DNA of 64,000 nt from Magnolia sinica (taxonomy: Eukaryota; Streptophyta; Magnoliopsida; Magnoliales; Magnoliaceae). The stretch covers positions 64,318,001 through 64,382,000 of the forward strand of contig NC_080588.1 in NCBI RefSeq assembly GCF_029962835.1. Direction: 5' to 3'. Both the position numbers and the translations under genes were made by a program. Each line of letters starts with the position of its first letter. The first letter of the stretch is position 1. Shown in pieces: positions 21,827 to 33,470 of the stretch. The notes below the pieces were generated by a model. It saw nothing but the letters and a program-made list of their open reading frames with translations. It did no database searches and was not told the DNA's origin.

Positions 21827-24809
21827 CGTAACATCCCGTCCAACCAGCACAGTGTCCTGGGCATCCACGTAGGATTTTTCGCAGGACCATTCGTTTAAAC
21901 TACTCGCGGTGGGGTACCACAAGTTAATTAACATAGGATTAGCCCATTAGAATAGACACGACAAGTCATGATAGGACCCGGTGCGGGCCGTCAAGCCAGA
22001 TGGCTCATCTGCACTTAGCAACAACCCGTACGGGCTATATCGCGACGCGGGAAGGCCAGAAAATTGTAAAACTTTAGGGAACCATAGATCTCACTGGGCT
22101 TGTAGTCCATCGCGGACCACGAATTCATTAGACACCCAGAAGTTAATTATCTGAACCGTTCCACAGCACTTGTCAACCCACCCGAGGCCAGAGTTGAAAT
22201 CTGGCACCGATGAATGAATTGAGACTCCAGACTTTTCAGCCGTTGGATTTCTTCTAGATTTACGATAAAGGTCTAGTGTATTGTCCTACACCCGTCCACA
22301 AAATCTGGGACTTGATCGTGGCACGGTAACCGTTGATCGCAAATCAAACCCGTATGACCAAACCCCATGTCCAATCGTTTCCAAATTTTACATGGCCCTC
22401 CATTGAGTCATGGACCACATATCTTATAAGTTTCATGGCCAGGGGGCCACCAGAACTGCCTCAACAACCGGAATGGTCCCCATAGGGCCATTTGAAGATC
22501 GGAACCGTATGATCAAACCCCACTTTCGTTGATCCGTTTGTCCCCAAACTTTGCATGACCCCTCATCGGGACATGAGACACTTACATACCAAATTTGGTG
22601 GCCTAGGGGGTGTTGGGTCTGCCTCAAAGCTTAGAGGGAGTCCTAATGGGCCATTGTAGGAATTCATTGAAACTTAAGGCCACTTGGCCCAACTCTAGGA
22701 AATAAAGCCCTAGCCCTCATTTCATAACTCTCATCACAACTATCATTACCAAGGGAGTAAAGTGAGAGTTAGAGAGCAAGGAAAGAAGAAAGAGAGAGTG
22801 AAGAAGGGCAAGGTGGACCCTAAATTGAGGTGGGGCCCGAGAAAATCAAACCCTACAACTCCCTACCTCTTCTCCAAGGAGAAACCCTCCTCCTCGACCA
22901 CCCATTCGTCAGTTGGTCGTCTAGGTAAGATCCTTCATTCCTTTTTCCATGAAACCCATGTGTTGAGAAGGGATTGGCATGGATTTCTCTCATGCAAGAG
23001 CTTGTTTTAGGGATTCCGGCCGAACGACCCCAAAGCCCTCATTCCTAGGTCGATTTTTGAGTCTCCAACGACCCGAAGGTACGGACTATTATCCTTAGGT
23101 GGCTTAGCACCAAATTTATTACGAATCTAATGATTTTTATTGTTTGGATGCTTATTTGGAGAATCTAGAGGGACCCTAGGAATTGCATGTTTGTTAGAAT
23201 TGTATGGAATTGTACGTTTGCTTCTCATATGATGTCGTTCTTGCCTCTCACATGATTTTGTGTATAGATGATTTCATGCTTATGCCTTATTGGATTTTCT
23301 CTTATAGTGTTGCTTCATAGTATCTATGATTCATTACTCTTGTGCTTATGATTTCTTAAGATGAAGGAAGTGCTTAACTTCCTCACCCACACACATAACT
23401 CACATGCACTTTGCTTTATGATATTGTTAGTCTTGCTTGCTATGAGAATTTGAATTGTATGTTGAGAAGTATGAGAATATGATGTTGTTTATGCTAAATG
23501 ATACATTGGTAGTTAACATATTATGAATCACTATTTCTACCCGTGAGTTGTTCAGGTACATGAGGAGAGCGAAGGTGGTTCCGTTGGTAGAACCGCCTTG
23601 AGGTTAAACCCATGGATTTGGACGAGTGTGTGTGAGCGACAGTAGTTAGACTACACGGGTTGCTTGCACCTGATGCCGTTCTGCCACGTACTTGCCTGGA
23701 CTCGTGCGGTCTAGCATACTCTCTGACCAATCGTGATTGTTAACCTTGTTTGCTCATAAATGTATGGAACCTGGAACATCTTACAACCATTGTAGCCCAT
23801 CGATAATCAAAATGAAACGGGTCCACTGCCTCGTGAGCTGGGCATGGTAGAATGAGATACTGTGTCCGAGCTGTCGGCTTACGCTGGGGTGCCACGCCTC
23901 CCTGTAGTGACCGCGAGCGATCCATTTCTTTCGGCACTCCCCATGTGCTTGAAGTCGGGGATGGGGAACCCGACGGGATCAAGGACCGCGAGGTCTCGCC
24001 TCACACGTTGGGAGGCCTTGGCCTCCCAACTAGTTTAGGGCATTTGATACATGGGGTGTATCAGATTCCTCAACCTGCTAGATGAATGGACTTAACTAAA
24101 AATCCGGTTAACATTACCATTGCATTACACTAGCTAGGTTGGCGATTCGGCAGTCAAGGTCGCTCTGAGGGAGCGTTGACATACGCGATCGTTAGACGGA
24201 GTCGCTCGAGGGAGAGTTGTGGCGAGGGCATACATCATATCATCCCCCATGCATGTGCATTAATAAGATTAGTTAGGTGTTTATGAATGTCTGTTTTTCA
24301 TTCAATTCATAATATAGCTGATGCTTGTTACAACTTAAGACTAATAGCACCCACTGAGTTGATCACTCACTCTCACTCTGGAACGGTGTTTTAAAACACC
24401 AACCAGACTCTTCCATAGTCGTAAGTGATGAGGATTACGTGGAGCCTGGTGATGCGAGCCTTGAGGAGGAGGATGAGTTCTCCTACTTCCAGCTAATGAG
24501 CGGGCCCTCATCGGGCAGTAGATGGCACGTTAGATCGCTGAGCAGTGGGCTCAGCTCTATTCTTTTTGGACATACTATTCTTTTGTGATTTTGTTGGGCA
24601 ACACCTTGAGCGACCCATCTGTACTCTTTTGGACATATATATATATATATATATATTTCATTTCAGTAGACCAGTTGTGATTGTATTCCTGTTCCAAGTA
24701 ATTCGAAGTTGCGCAATTCAATTTGATTAATCTCGAAACCATAAAATTTATGATAAGAGACACTCGGGAGTCGGATGTATGCACAATCCTCGATTTCCAG
24801 GGCGTTACA
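21827..24809 (-). mobile_element. Solo long LTR (gypsy-type inferred), minus orientation
   Basis: 2983 bp. Read on the minus strand it starts TGTAACGCCCTGGAAATCG and ends ...GGACGGGATGTTACG, so the final CA has mutated. The target duplication is CACTG (21822-21826) / CACTA (24810-24814), one mismatch. It matches the + strand LTR at 60176-63162 over its length: shared words include GCACCCACTGAGTTGATCACTCAC (read on +) and a CATGGGTTT/AAACCCATGG block. No internal retroviral-type genes are present. Long LTRs of this kind are typical of some Ty3-gypsy lineages, but the lineage is inferred, not seen. The short open frames at 23521, 23740 and 23852 lie within the LTR. Confidence 0.88.
24634..24656. 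repeat. (TA)n microsatellite inside the LTR
   Basis: About eleven TA units; absent from the sister LTR at 60176. Confidence 0.9.
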
Positions 24810-24942
24810 CACTACCTTTTGTAGTGTGGTCCCTTGATATTTACATCCGTCTTAATTTTGAGATTACATAACTTGCTGACGTCAACACATCAGCTAAATT
24901 GCTGGTGTGTGGTACACCAGCCATTCCGCTTCCGCAGGATTC

Positions 24943-25462
24943 GAGTGCAGATTGGCTGCTCCCCTTGCCACCAACCATGGGCCGGTGGTTGGTGCTCCGT
25001 TGGCCCACCATGATGTATGTGTTTTTACATATCATTTTAGGTCTGAATGCCAAAAATTAGAGGAATATAAATCTCAAGTGGACCACACCACATGAAAACA
25101 ATAGTGATTGAATATTCACCATTAAAATCCTCATCAGGCCTACGTACTGTTTATTTGACATCCAATTTGTTTATTAGGTCATGCAGGCGCAGATTAATTG
25201 AAAAAATTGAAAAAAATAAAGCTCAGCTCGTTGCAAAACTTGTATGGCCCCCAGAAGGTTTTGAGTGGTCGACGTTCATTCAACGCTAGTTCTGTAATGT
25301 GGTCTACTTTAGTCTGGGATATAACTCATTTTTGCTCTCATGCCCATGCCCTAAAGTGATCTAGAAAAATAGATGTACGGCGTGAATGAAACATTTACAA
25401 CTTAGTGGGGCCCACGTAGCACCGACCATGCTGGTGGCAGGGGAAGTAGCCAATACGTTTCC
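24943..25462. mobile_element. Foldback MITE with near-perfect 9-bp TSD
   Basis: Begins GAGTGCAGATTGGCTGCTCC and ends GTAGCCAATACGTTTCC. The flanks GCAGGATTC (24934-24942) and ACAGGATTC (25463-25471) match at 8 of 9 positions. It inserted exactly at the end of the preceding copy. Confidence 0.85.
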
Positions 25463-25471
25463 ACAGGATTC

Positions 25472-26186
25472 ATGGTTGGAAGGTAGCCAGTGGCCCGTCC
25501 CATCGTTTCTGCCAATGATACGGAGGAAAGTACAAATCGTCGTATGGAGCAAAGTACAAATCCAGGTCGGTTTACGAGATTTTTTTTTTTTTTTATGCGG
25601 TAAGTGGCTCCAGGCCGTCAAACCTGAGGGCCACGGTGGATGGATCATCGATCAAAAACCGAAAAAATCATAGGATCCTAGCCATCAGTTTTACCACTTT
25701 TTCACCGTTTATGATCAACCGCTAACCATTTCGTTTGGCTGTGCCCGTGTGAGGGCTGCCAGTTGGAGCAGCCACGACCATCCAACCAGTGAGCTTCCTT
25801 TCATCCCCGATGATAATGGCCACTAGATGGACGGTCCCAATCTAACTTCTCATCTGCGACGTTTACAGGTTGAGGTACGGCTTGTATAGCGTCTAGATAC
25901 ACCGAGTGCATATGCGGCCCACGGTTTTGTGATCCACATCGTTGAACCATTTCGGATTCACTGTATACGGCACCGTCCCTGTCCTATCCATCAAGGTTTA
26001 CGATCATCGAATCAGAGAGTTTTTTCGGGAATTTCCCATCCACCGTGAGGCCCATCTGATCAACGGTCCGGATTACCCATCCATAGACTTCATTTAAGAA
26101 GATTGGGGCTCCCTACTTAATTACACAAAAAAGTTTCATTAGTAGCCTTTAAATGTATGATTTGACAAAACGGCCCTGTCACCCAC
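25472..26186. other. Intergenic DNA without recognised repeats
   Basis: About 700 bp without foldback core. A T-tract is at 25580-25595. No coding signature; the 95-codon frames on both strands at 25361-25673 overlap the preceding repeat and are not gene-like. Confidence 0.5.
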
Positions 26187-26264
26187 GAGTACGTTGTACA
26201 AGTAGGGAAAGATCCAATGATGCATGAGTACGTTGTACAAGTAGGGAAAGGTCCAATGATGCAT
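26187..26264. repeat. 39-bp tandem duplication
   Basis: The unit GAGTACGTTGTACAAGTAGG... begins at 26187 and 26226; the copies differ at about one base. Confidence 0.9.
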
Positions 26265-26320
26265 GCAATCCCTTCACACGTGGAAGGCACATGACGTCTG
26301 ACATCAAAGCAGCTCATCAG

Positions 26321-26870
26321 GGGCGCGGATTGGATACTTACAAGGTCAGTAGCCTACTGAAGTGACGTAACCAAGCTCCGTGGACCACACCATGATGCAT
26401 GTGTTGTACCCATATTGTCCAACCAATTTTAGAGAAAGTTTTATTGCATTGCAGGGAGAATGAGATAAATCTAAAGTTCAAGTGGACCCCACCATAGAAA
26501 ATAGTAGGGACAGTGACATCCACAGTTCAAAATTTCTTAGGAGCCACAGTTGTTTCCTAGCAAGCTGGTACTTTTGTTTTCACCTCATCGGTCTCTATAT
26601 TAACTTATAAATAGAATGGAGCTGAAAAATACATCACTGTAGACCCTATAAATGTTTCAACGGTGGTTGTGACAGCTCCCACGGTTTTCTACGGTGGGTC
26701 ACTTGAAATTTAGATATATCTCATTCTCTTTGTAATTCCATAAAACTATCTCTATAAATGGTTGGACGGTATAGCTACAACACATGCACCATGGTGGGGT
26801 CCATGGAGCTTGGTGACGTCACTTCAGTGGCAATTTGGCTACTGACCTTGTCAGTATCCAATCCACGCCC
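26321..26870. mobile_element. Foldback MITE, GTGACGTCAC end type, 9-bp TSD
   Basis: 550 bp, starting GGGCGCGGATTGGATACTT and ending GTATCCAATCCACGCCC. The flanks GCTCATCAG (26312-26320) and GCTTATCAG (26871-26879) match at 8 of 9. The sub-terminal region carries GAAGTGACGT and ACGTCACTTC, an inverted pair also seen at 34127 and 37575. Confidence 0.88.
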
Positions 26871-26897
26871 GCTTATCAGGTGATGAGAGCCCAAGGC

Positions 26898-27417
26898 GGA
26901 TGCGGATTGGCTACTCACCCTGCCCCTAGCCAAGGGCCAGTGGTCCGCGATCTGTGGGACCCACCATGATGTTTGTGATTCATCCATTCCGTCCACCCAT
27001 TCTTCTGTATCATTTTATGGTATGGACCCAAAAATTAGGTTGATTCAAATCTAAAGTGGACCGCAAAGTGTTGATTGAACGCCGCTATTAAAAACTTCCC
27101 GTGGGCCACAAAAGTTTTGAATCAACTTATATATATTTTCCCTTCATCCAAGTCTGCATGACTTAATCAACAGATTATGTCAAATAGCCATTACAGTGGG
27201 CCTTAGGAAGGTTTTAATGGTGGAAATTTAATCACTACTGTTTTCCCATGATGTGGTTAACCTTAGATTTATATCTACCTTATTTTTGAGACTAAGCCTT
27301 AAAATTATCTTTCAAAATGAATGGACAGCGTGGATAAAAAAAACATACATTATGGTGGGTCCACAAGCACCGACAACTAGCCACCTGTCTGTCAGCCTCG
27401 CTAGCCAAACCGCGTCC
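26898..27417. mobile_element. Foldback MITE, mixed ends
   Basis: Left end GGATGCGGATTGGCTACTC, right end CTAGCCAAACCGCGTCC. The flanks CCCAAGGCG and CCCAAACGG are only partly alike, so the target duplication is uncertain. Confidence 0.75.
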
Positions 27418-27422
27418 CAAAC

Positions 27423-27704
27423 GGAAACGGATTGGCTACTCACCCAAAGACTGTACGTCCCTTACGATGAAGTCCACCTTGTTGTATGTACTGTAAATCA
27501 ACACCGTCCATCTATTTCCACATGTCATTTTTAGGAAATGAAATAAAAAGGAAGCAAGTCCAAGTATAACGGAAACCATACTAGAAGAAAAAAGTGGTGG
27601 TTGAACGCCTCACCCTTGAAAACACTTATGCCCTACCGGTAATGTTTATTTGCCAGCCAACCTATTTATAAGGTAAAACAAACCCAGATGAAGGTAATAT
27701 AAAG

Positions 27705-27739
<35 letters not shown>

Positions 27740-27950
27740 CTTGATCCATACAAATGGCCCAAAAAATGGTTTTTAATAGCCAGTCACCACTGTTTCTTTT
27801 GGTACGGTCTACCTGAGATTTGCATCTACTTAGTTTTTTTTTTTTTAGCAGTAAAATAATCTGGAAAAACGGATGGACAGCGTAGATATACAATACATTA
27901 TACATACATTAAAGTAGGCCCCACGCTAAGCGCCGCACCTAATCCGCTCC
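27423..27950. mobile_element. Foldback MITE, GGAAACGGATTGG end type
   Basis: Starts five bases after the previous copy and ends CACCTAATCCGCTCC. It contains a (TA)n tract at 27707-27736 in the core and a T-tract at 27835. Confidence 0.75.
27707..27736. repeat. (TA)n microsatellite inside a MITE
   Basis: About fifteen TA units at the hairpin centre of the surrounding foldback element. Confidence 0.9.
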
Positions 27951-28628
27951 CGGATAGCCCAGAGCCAGTGGCCCGTCTGTAAAAGAAAACATCGATACAC
28001 TCACGGAGACCCATGATCCATTCTGACGCACAGAGCATCTGTACACGTGGAAGAAATTTACTTCGTCCTCAGCCGTTCCAATCGTGGGACCCAGCGAAGA
28101 TATTTGACAGACCAATAGTTAAAGTGAGTAGATGATTCTAACTAACTGATCGGTCAACATCTAATGACTACTAAAAATGGAAAATATACCTTAATCAAAG
28201 GATAATTTAGGATGCTAAAATCAATCTGGTTTCAGGAAAATGTCACATATACCGTAGGTCCCACTATTTAACGGTTTTGGATTAGAGTACATGTATGCAC
28301 GTGTGCACACTTGCACACGACTGAGCACCTGTGTATGCTTCCTAATACTCTGCCAGCCTATCTAATAACTCATTGTACGAAGCAACCAAAGGGGGGCAGC
28401 AGCAGAATACAGAGACAAGCCTTTTGGTTCCCATGAGAGAAATCAAGTAAAGGCTGCCTTTGATTAATGGCCATGATGACATGGCCCATTTACTACTCTA
28501 TTTACCCTTCATTTTTTCTATTGGTACGTTAGTAATAAATAAAAGGCCACAGATGTGTCAGTGACCCATTTTGGCTTCGCCTCATTAATCTCTCGTCCTT
28601 CAACCGTCAGGGAGTACTGCGTATGTAT
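27951..28628. other. Intergenic DNA, no gene seen
   Basis: About 680 bp with no foldback core and no convincing coding frame. It contains ordinary-looking AT-rich sequence and a GTGTGCACACTTGCACACG patch near 28300. Confidence 0.45.
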
Positions 28629-29015
28629 GGACGCGGAATAGTGACCCTGCTCCCACCGACGTCGGTGATTGGCTGGTGACCCTGATATCCCTTATCATGG
28701 CAGGCGCTGTGAGGCCCACCGTGACGTATGTGTTATATCCACACCGTCCATTTATTTTACCAGTTTATTTTTGGGTATGAGCTCAAATATGAAACAGATC
28801 AAAATATCATGTGTACCACACCACTGGAAACAATGTTGATTGAATGTTTACTATTAAAAACTTTTTGTGGGCCACCAAAATTTTGGATCAAGCTGATATG
28901 TATGTTTTCACTTCATCTGGGCCTGTGTGACCTTATAACAGATTGGATGGCATTACTGTCGGCCCTTGGTGGGTGTCATTATCCCTACAGTTGCTTGTAG
29001 TGTGGTACACTTGGC
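28629..29015. repeat. Foldback repeat, right end missing
   Basis: Left end GGACGCGGAATAGTGACCC, then the core to GTGTGGTACACTTGGCCG. The right outer arm is lost. Confidence 0.65.
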
Positions 29016-29850
29016 CGTTGGATGCATCCATGAAGGTGGGTCCCACATAATATCCCTCATGTGAGGGTCACCTGGGAAGCGTAAGCCTCTGACAAGGGGC
29101 CTACCTTGATATATGTGTTATATATCTACGGGGCTTTTGGTTCTTCCCCTTCGTACCGTGGAGCTATAAAAGTCTTATAACAAATTGATATTTGCGTTTT
29201 CCTTCGTTTGGTTGTACAACGTCATCAAGAACTCACGTGGCAAATAAATATTAATAATCTGCAGGACCATGATTCGAGCTGTATGTGGTGCACCCATGAT
29301 TTTTTTATTTTATTTTATTTTATTTTATTTTATTTTATTTTATTTTTTTTTGGGGAATCTAACCATCCATCCAGTTCTCCTCTCATCTTCACTGTATTTA
29401 GTAAGAACCATCTTGATCCAAATCTCAGGCAGGAGACCCCCTCATGGAGAAATCTACAATCACATTTAAAACCGATATATTCATGTAGTGTGGCACGCTT
29501 CAGTCTTGAAGTGGCCTGAATTTTTGTGTATCCCTTCATCCTGGTGGACAGCACCTGATGGCTAGGTTGGATGGTATATAAACAGTACAATGGACCCCAC
29601 ATTTCATCTGGAAGTTTCTGTCGTCCGCACTCTACCTTTCCCATTGTCCCTCGTTGTTCCCTTTGGTGTGGCCCATCTAAAATATCGATCAAGATAGACT
29701 TTGGATCTCGACCTAACATGGGGATGGCACTCACACATAATGGTTGGCCCCACGCAGCTTGTACTTGTGGTAATTACCATCCGTTCAAGTCTTATGTGAT
29801 CATTCTCCTTAAAATAAATGCCTAATAATAAAAAAGCAGCGACAGTTTTC
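29016..29850. other. Intergenic DNA with foldback-like fragments
   Basis: Contains partial foldback phrases (GGGCCTACCTTGATATATG at 29098; CATAATGGTTGGCCCCAC at 29735) that may be the ends of an older, diverged element, plus a TTTTA repeat. No gene seen. Confidence 0.45.
29300..29351. repeat. (TTTTA)n microsatellite
   Basis: About ten ATTTT units. Confidence 0.95.
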
Positions 29851-30356
29851 GGAAAGGGATTGGCTACTACCCTTGCCACTAGCCAATGGTAGTGGTCGGT
29901 GCTCTGTGGGCCCCACCATGATGTATTTTTTTCATCCATGCAGTCCCACCATTCTTCCATATCATTTCATGATAAGAGCCCAAAAAATGAGGTTGATCCA
30001 CATCTCAAGTGGACCACACAGTGTTGATTGAAGGACCACCATTAAAAAATTATTGGCGGCCACAAAAGTTTTTGATCAATCTGATATATATATTTTTCCC
30101 TTCATCCAAGTCTGTATGACCATTCCAGTGGTCCCCAGGAGGTTTTTAATGGTGGACATTCAATCACTACTGTTTTCCATGGTGTGTTCCACCTGAGATT
30201 TAGATCTACCTAATTTTTGGGATCAAGCCCTAAAACTATCTTTCAAAATGGATGGACGGCGTGGATAAAACACGTACGTCATGGTGGGGTCCACATAGCA
30301 CCGACCACTAGCCACCGGGATGGTGGCAGCATCACTAGCCAAACCGCGTCCTTTTC
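29851..30356. mobile_element. Foldback MITE just upstream of the CLE gene, perfect 9-bp TSD
   Basis: Left end GGAAAGGGATTGGCTACTAC, right end AACCGCGTCCTTTTC. ACAGTTTTC is present on both sides (29842-29850 and 30357-30365). The right end lies about 260 bp before the CLE start codon, so the element sits in the likely promoter. Confidence 0.85.
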
Positions 30357-30365
30357 ACAGTTTTC

Positions 30366-30614
30366 GTACTTACTTGGCAATCGACATCTAGGCTCATGAT
30401 CTGAACGGTACTGATCAGTGGATCCATTTTGCAGGCCCACAGATCACAACTTCACGTGGTACTGCGGACCATAAATGGGTCCTCCGTTGAAAATTCCCGT
30501 ACATCTTTCAAGTTCGTTAAAAACCAGGTCGCTCGTCATCTGGTCATGACTCAAATATTAGCATTTCAGTCATTCCAAGATCCATTGACAACCTCAGCAC
30601 ATCCAACGGCGACT
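30366..30614 (+). promoter_or_regulatory. Upstream region of the CLE gene
   Basis: Unique-looking sequence between the MITE target duplication and the CLE start codon. An open frame continues upstream in phase to 30429 with another ATG at 30546, but using it would bury the signal peptide. No clear TATA box identified. Confidence 0.45.
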
Positions 30615-30812
30615 ATGTGTAGGCTTCTGATTACAATGACCATGTTGGTCCTTGTGATTTTTTGGTCCAGCACGGTGGCTCGAGAAATCTCAGGCGTTCG
30701 TGGCCGTTCATCATCATCAACATATTCTTCTTTTTCTCCTCCTCGTTTCAACGCTGCAACAGAAGAAAAGAGAGTTGTTCCAGCAGGACCAAATCCTCTT
30801 CACAACAGGTAG
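30615..30812 (+). CDS. CLE: CLE-family signalling peptide precursor
   Basis: 65-aa secreted precursor of a CLAVATA3/ESR-related peptide hormone. Residues 1-23 form a hydrophobic signal peptide (MCRLLITMTMLVLVIF...). A variable Ser/Arg-rich linker follows (residues 24-50), then the C-terminal CLE motif RVVPAGPNPLHN at residues 53-64 with one trailing Arg. The core matches the CLE9-13 type (R.VPSGPNPLH.), with Ala in place of Ser at position 5; the prolines that are normally hydroxylated are kept. In the family the 12-13 aa peptide is cut out and binds leucine-rich-repeat receptor kinases of the CLV1/BAM type. The start at 30615 is chosen because it puts the signal peptide at the N-terminus and has A at -3. 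The precursor is short for the family but complete. No intron, as for many CLE genes. Confidence 0.9.
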   Translation: MCRLLITMTMLVLVIFWSSTVAREISGVRGRSSSSTYSSFSPPRFNAATEEKRVVPAGPNPLHNR

Positions 30813-31500
30813 AGATGGCGAGCTCATCCCGGACTCCCCACCCGCAGTTCATCCAGCATGTATCAACCTATGGGGCCCACATGGAGATATGATCGGACGA
30901 TCGGATCCATCCATCTTCTAGATACGACCGTGGATGGTCTAAAACCGATGATTAAGACCATCATCACCGTGTCAAGTTGAATGTAGGACACACTTTCCCG
31001 CTTGTTGAATTCGACTCCACGAATTGATGGGTCAGTACGGTTTTCGGCCAGTGGTCCATCCACAGTAGTTTCCTAAAGATGGACGGTTTTGATCAACGGA
31101 CCATAAGTGCGGACCCACCTGGCTGACAGGAACGCACAAGGATGTGGCAATGTTAGTTAGAGATGTAGGTTGGTTGGGGCATTGTTTATTGAAGAATCTT
31201 TGTAGCCTTTTGCTTTTGTATGTTGGATGTGTCCATATGGAATTTTCTATCCAACTCATAAAATCAAGAGCCTGGATTTCTTTTTGACGGTTGATTTTTC
31301 TTTTCCTGACATGGTTTTGCATGTGTTGTCTGTTGGTTTCGGGATCAGGGGACGTTTTTGTGCATGCTTATCGCCCAATGGATAAGATATTGTCCCCTCT
31401 CCTCTATTTAAATAAATATAGTGCATCTTCAATCTTACAAATGACCCTATGCTTAGTGCTGAGATGGCATGTATTGTACCGACTCAGATTGTGCAGTGAG
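30813..31500. other. CLE 3' flank and intergenic DNA
   Basis: No further gene. The reverse-strand frame at 31032-31322 and the + frame at 31291-31575 match nothing known. Confidence 0.45.
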
Positions 31501-31820
31501 GCTCTCACCATCCTTGGTCAAGTGTGGATTCTATGGGACCACCATGATGTATGTATTTTATCTATGTTCTGCTAATGTTTTTCAACTCATTTTAGGTCAT
31601 GAGCCAAAAATTAAAGCTTTTCTTAAGCTTAAGCGGACAATACCCTAGAAAACTAGGGCTACTGTTTATTTATCATCCAACCTATTCATAATATCATATA
31701 AACCTAGATGAAGGGTATGTAGTAGAGGTAGACATCCAGTTCCCATTGTTTTCTATGGTGTAGTCTAATCTAATTTTAGATATATTTTAATGTTGAGCTT
31801 CAGTTCTTCAAATGAGGGTT
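31501..31820. repeat. Foldback repeat, strongly diverged
   Basis: Core phrases GACCACCATGATGTATGTATTTTATC and CATCCAACCTATTCATAA remain. The outer ends are absent. Confidence 0.6.
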
Positions 31821-31824
31821 TTAT

Positions 31825-31972
31825 TATTATTATTTTTTAATATATATATATATACACACATGCACACTCACACTGTAATGAAATTTCACCACCTATGGGT
31901 ACTCGAACCCTTGTCCTGGTTTTGAAACTCCCGAGAGTTTACCACCGGAGCAAGAGTAAGGACCCGATCCTT
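31825..31972 (-). mobile_element. SINE-like tRNA-derived repeat, copy 1
   Basis: Read on the minus strand, an A-box-like TGCTCCGGTGGTAAAC and a B-box-like GGGTTCGAGTACCC lie about 40 bp apart, followed by a body and an A/TA-rich tail (31825-31855). This is RNA polymerase III promoter architecture. The same body is at 41652-41765. Confidence 0.7.
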
Positions 31973-31974
31973 AA

Positions 31975-33470
31975 AAATGAGTTATCCCTCATTAAAACGG
32001 TATATTAATGAGCTAGGTTCAGAACATCGTGAGATAGTTCGGTCCATATCCGGCATGGACGTTAGAGCATTGAGAGGACCTTTCCCTGATACAAGAGGAC
32101 AGGGAAGGATGCACCCCTGATCATGTACCATTGTGCTCACGGTAAACACTGGGTAGCCAAGTGTGGAGCCGATAATTGCTGAAAGCACCAAAGTAGTAAG
32201 CACAATTCAAGATGAGTGCTCTCTTATTCTAACTTACTCATAGCCTCAAGCCTAGGAAAAAATGAATGACGGGTTGAACACCGAGGATAGGACCCACCAT
32301 GTACATGTCCTCACCTGATACTCAGGGATGGTTTGAATGTTTGTGTGTGAACTGACACGTGCATTGTCATGTAGATGGGCCGTGTTTTACATGATGGGTT
32401 AAAACAACCTCTTAAGGCTATGGCATGATTTGAGCTGTGTGACTGCCATCCTACCCATCCATTAGATGTGCTTGCAAATATTAAGCATGGATACCAAGAT
32501 AAAGCGTGATCCATGCTTCAGATGGGCCACACCAAACAGAACAATGGGGGACATCGAGGAGGGAATACCACCATCGAAACTTCCAGATGGAATGTAGGGT
32601 TGAGCGTATTGTATACATGTCATCCAACTCATTCATTAGGTGTCCTAGGATAAGGGACAGAAACTCAAGTCATTCCAAAATGTAGCTGGCCGCAATAAAT
32701 GAATGTACACCGGTCCCTTTGGTGTGTTCCACTTGAGTTTTAATACGGATGATTCTTAGGATGTACTGGTTTCACGACAATTCTCAGCAGATCCATGGTT
32801 TGGATTCCACATTAATGTCTTGGATAGGCCCACCTTATGGTATTTCGAACCCATGTGATCATTTACTGAAGTACAATCGCTCAACTAGCACACGTAAACC
32901 ATAACTCTAATTCGACTTGAAACTCAGTCTTGTTGGTTGTCGGTAGCATTCAAGTCAAGGAATCAAATTAACTGAGTCAAGCATTCTATGTATTTTGTTC
33001 CTTTCAAATCACTGAGTCTACCCAGCCCAGTCTCAAGTCTATCTGATCCAGATGGATTTCTAGTCAGGGTTAAGATCCACCGCATGATATACCCAGTTGT
33101 TTGGTATCTGGTTATAATATTGTAAACATTGAGTGAAATTCAAGCCCTTCATCAAGTGAAATTCAATGAATGCCAATGCAGCCCCAGGTTTCAAGATGCA
33201 TGAACTCAACTCGACACGAAAGTCGTGGGTCGACTCAAATAGTTAATATTTAAAAAGAATAAAAGTGATATATAAATAATGTCCATTGGTGCCGAGTCGA
33301 GTAGAGTTTCACTTGAGTTTTGCCTAGTTTTTTATCAGCCCAATCAAGTTTTAACTGAGTCGTGATGAGATTGGTTTTCCCCTCGAGTCTTGGTGAAATC
33401 TGGTCGAGTTGAGTCAACTCAGTCAAGGCAACTCGAGTTCTTTTCAGTTTTTCATACTAGTGTGCAGTCT
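31975..33470. other. Intergenic DNA with a diverged repeat
   Basis: No gene seen. 32500-32770 holds phrases such as GATGGGCCACACCA and CATCCAACTCATTCATTAGG that distantly recall the foldback core. 33180-33460 is rich in GAGTC/GACTC words. A chance 73-codon minus frame at 31982 has no features. Confidence 0.45.

Larger units (their letters stand above)
21466..24933. mobile_element. Foldback MITE split by a 3-kb solo LTR
   Basis: The left part is 21466-21826 and the right part 24815-24933, ending GTACACCAGCCATTCCGCTTCC. The two parts join in the core at a phrase equivalent to CAATCCCCCACAGC..CAGTGTGGTCC, as in the intact copy at 20885, so the LTR at 21827 inserted into this element. Confidence 0.8.

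Noticed and set aside
29208..29960. Overlapping frames of 84-134 codons on both strands
   Set aside because: They run across a TTTTA microsatellite and foldback fragments; no family resemblance.
30546..30614. Upstream ATG as the CLE start
   Set aside because: It would place 23 polar residues before the signal peptide, unlike known CLE precursors.
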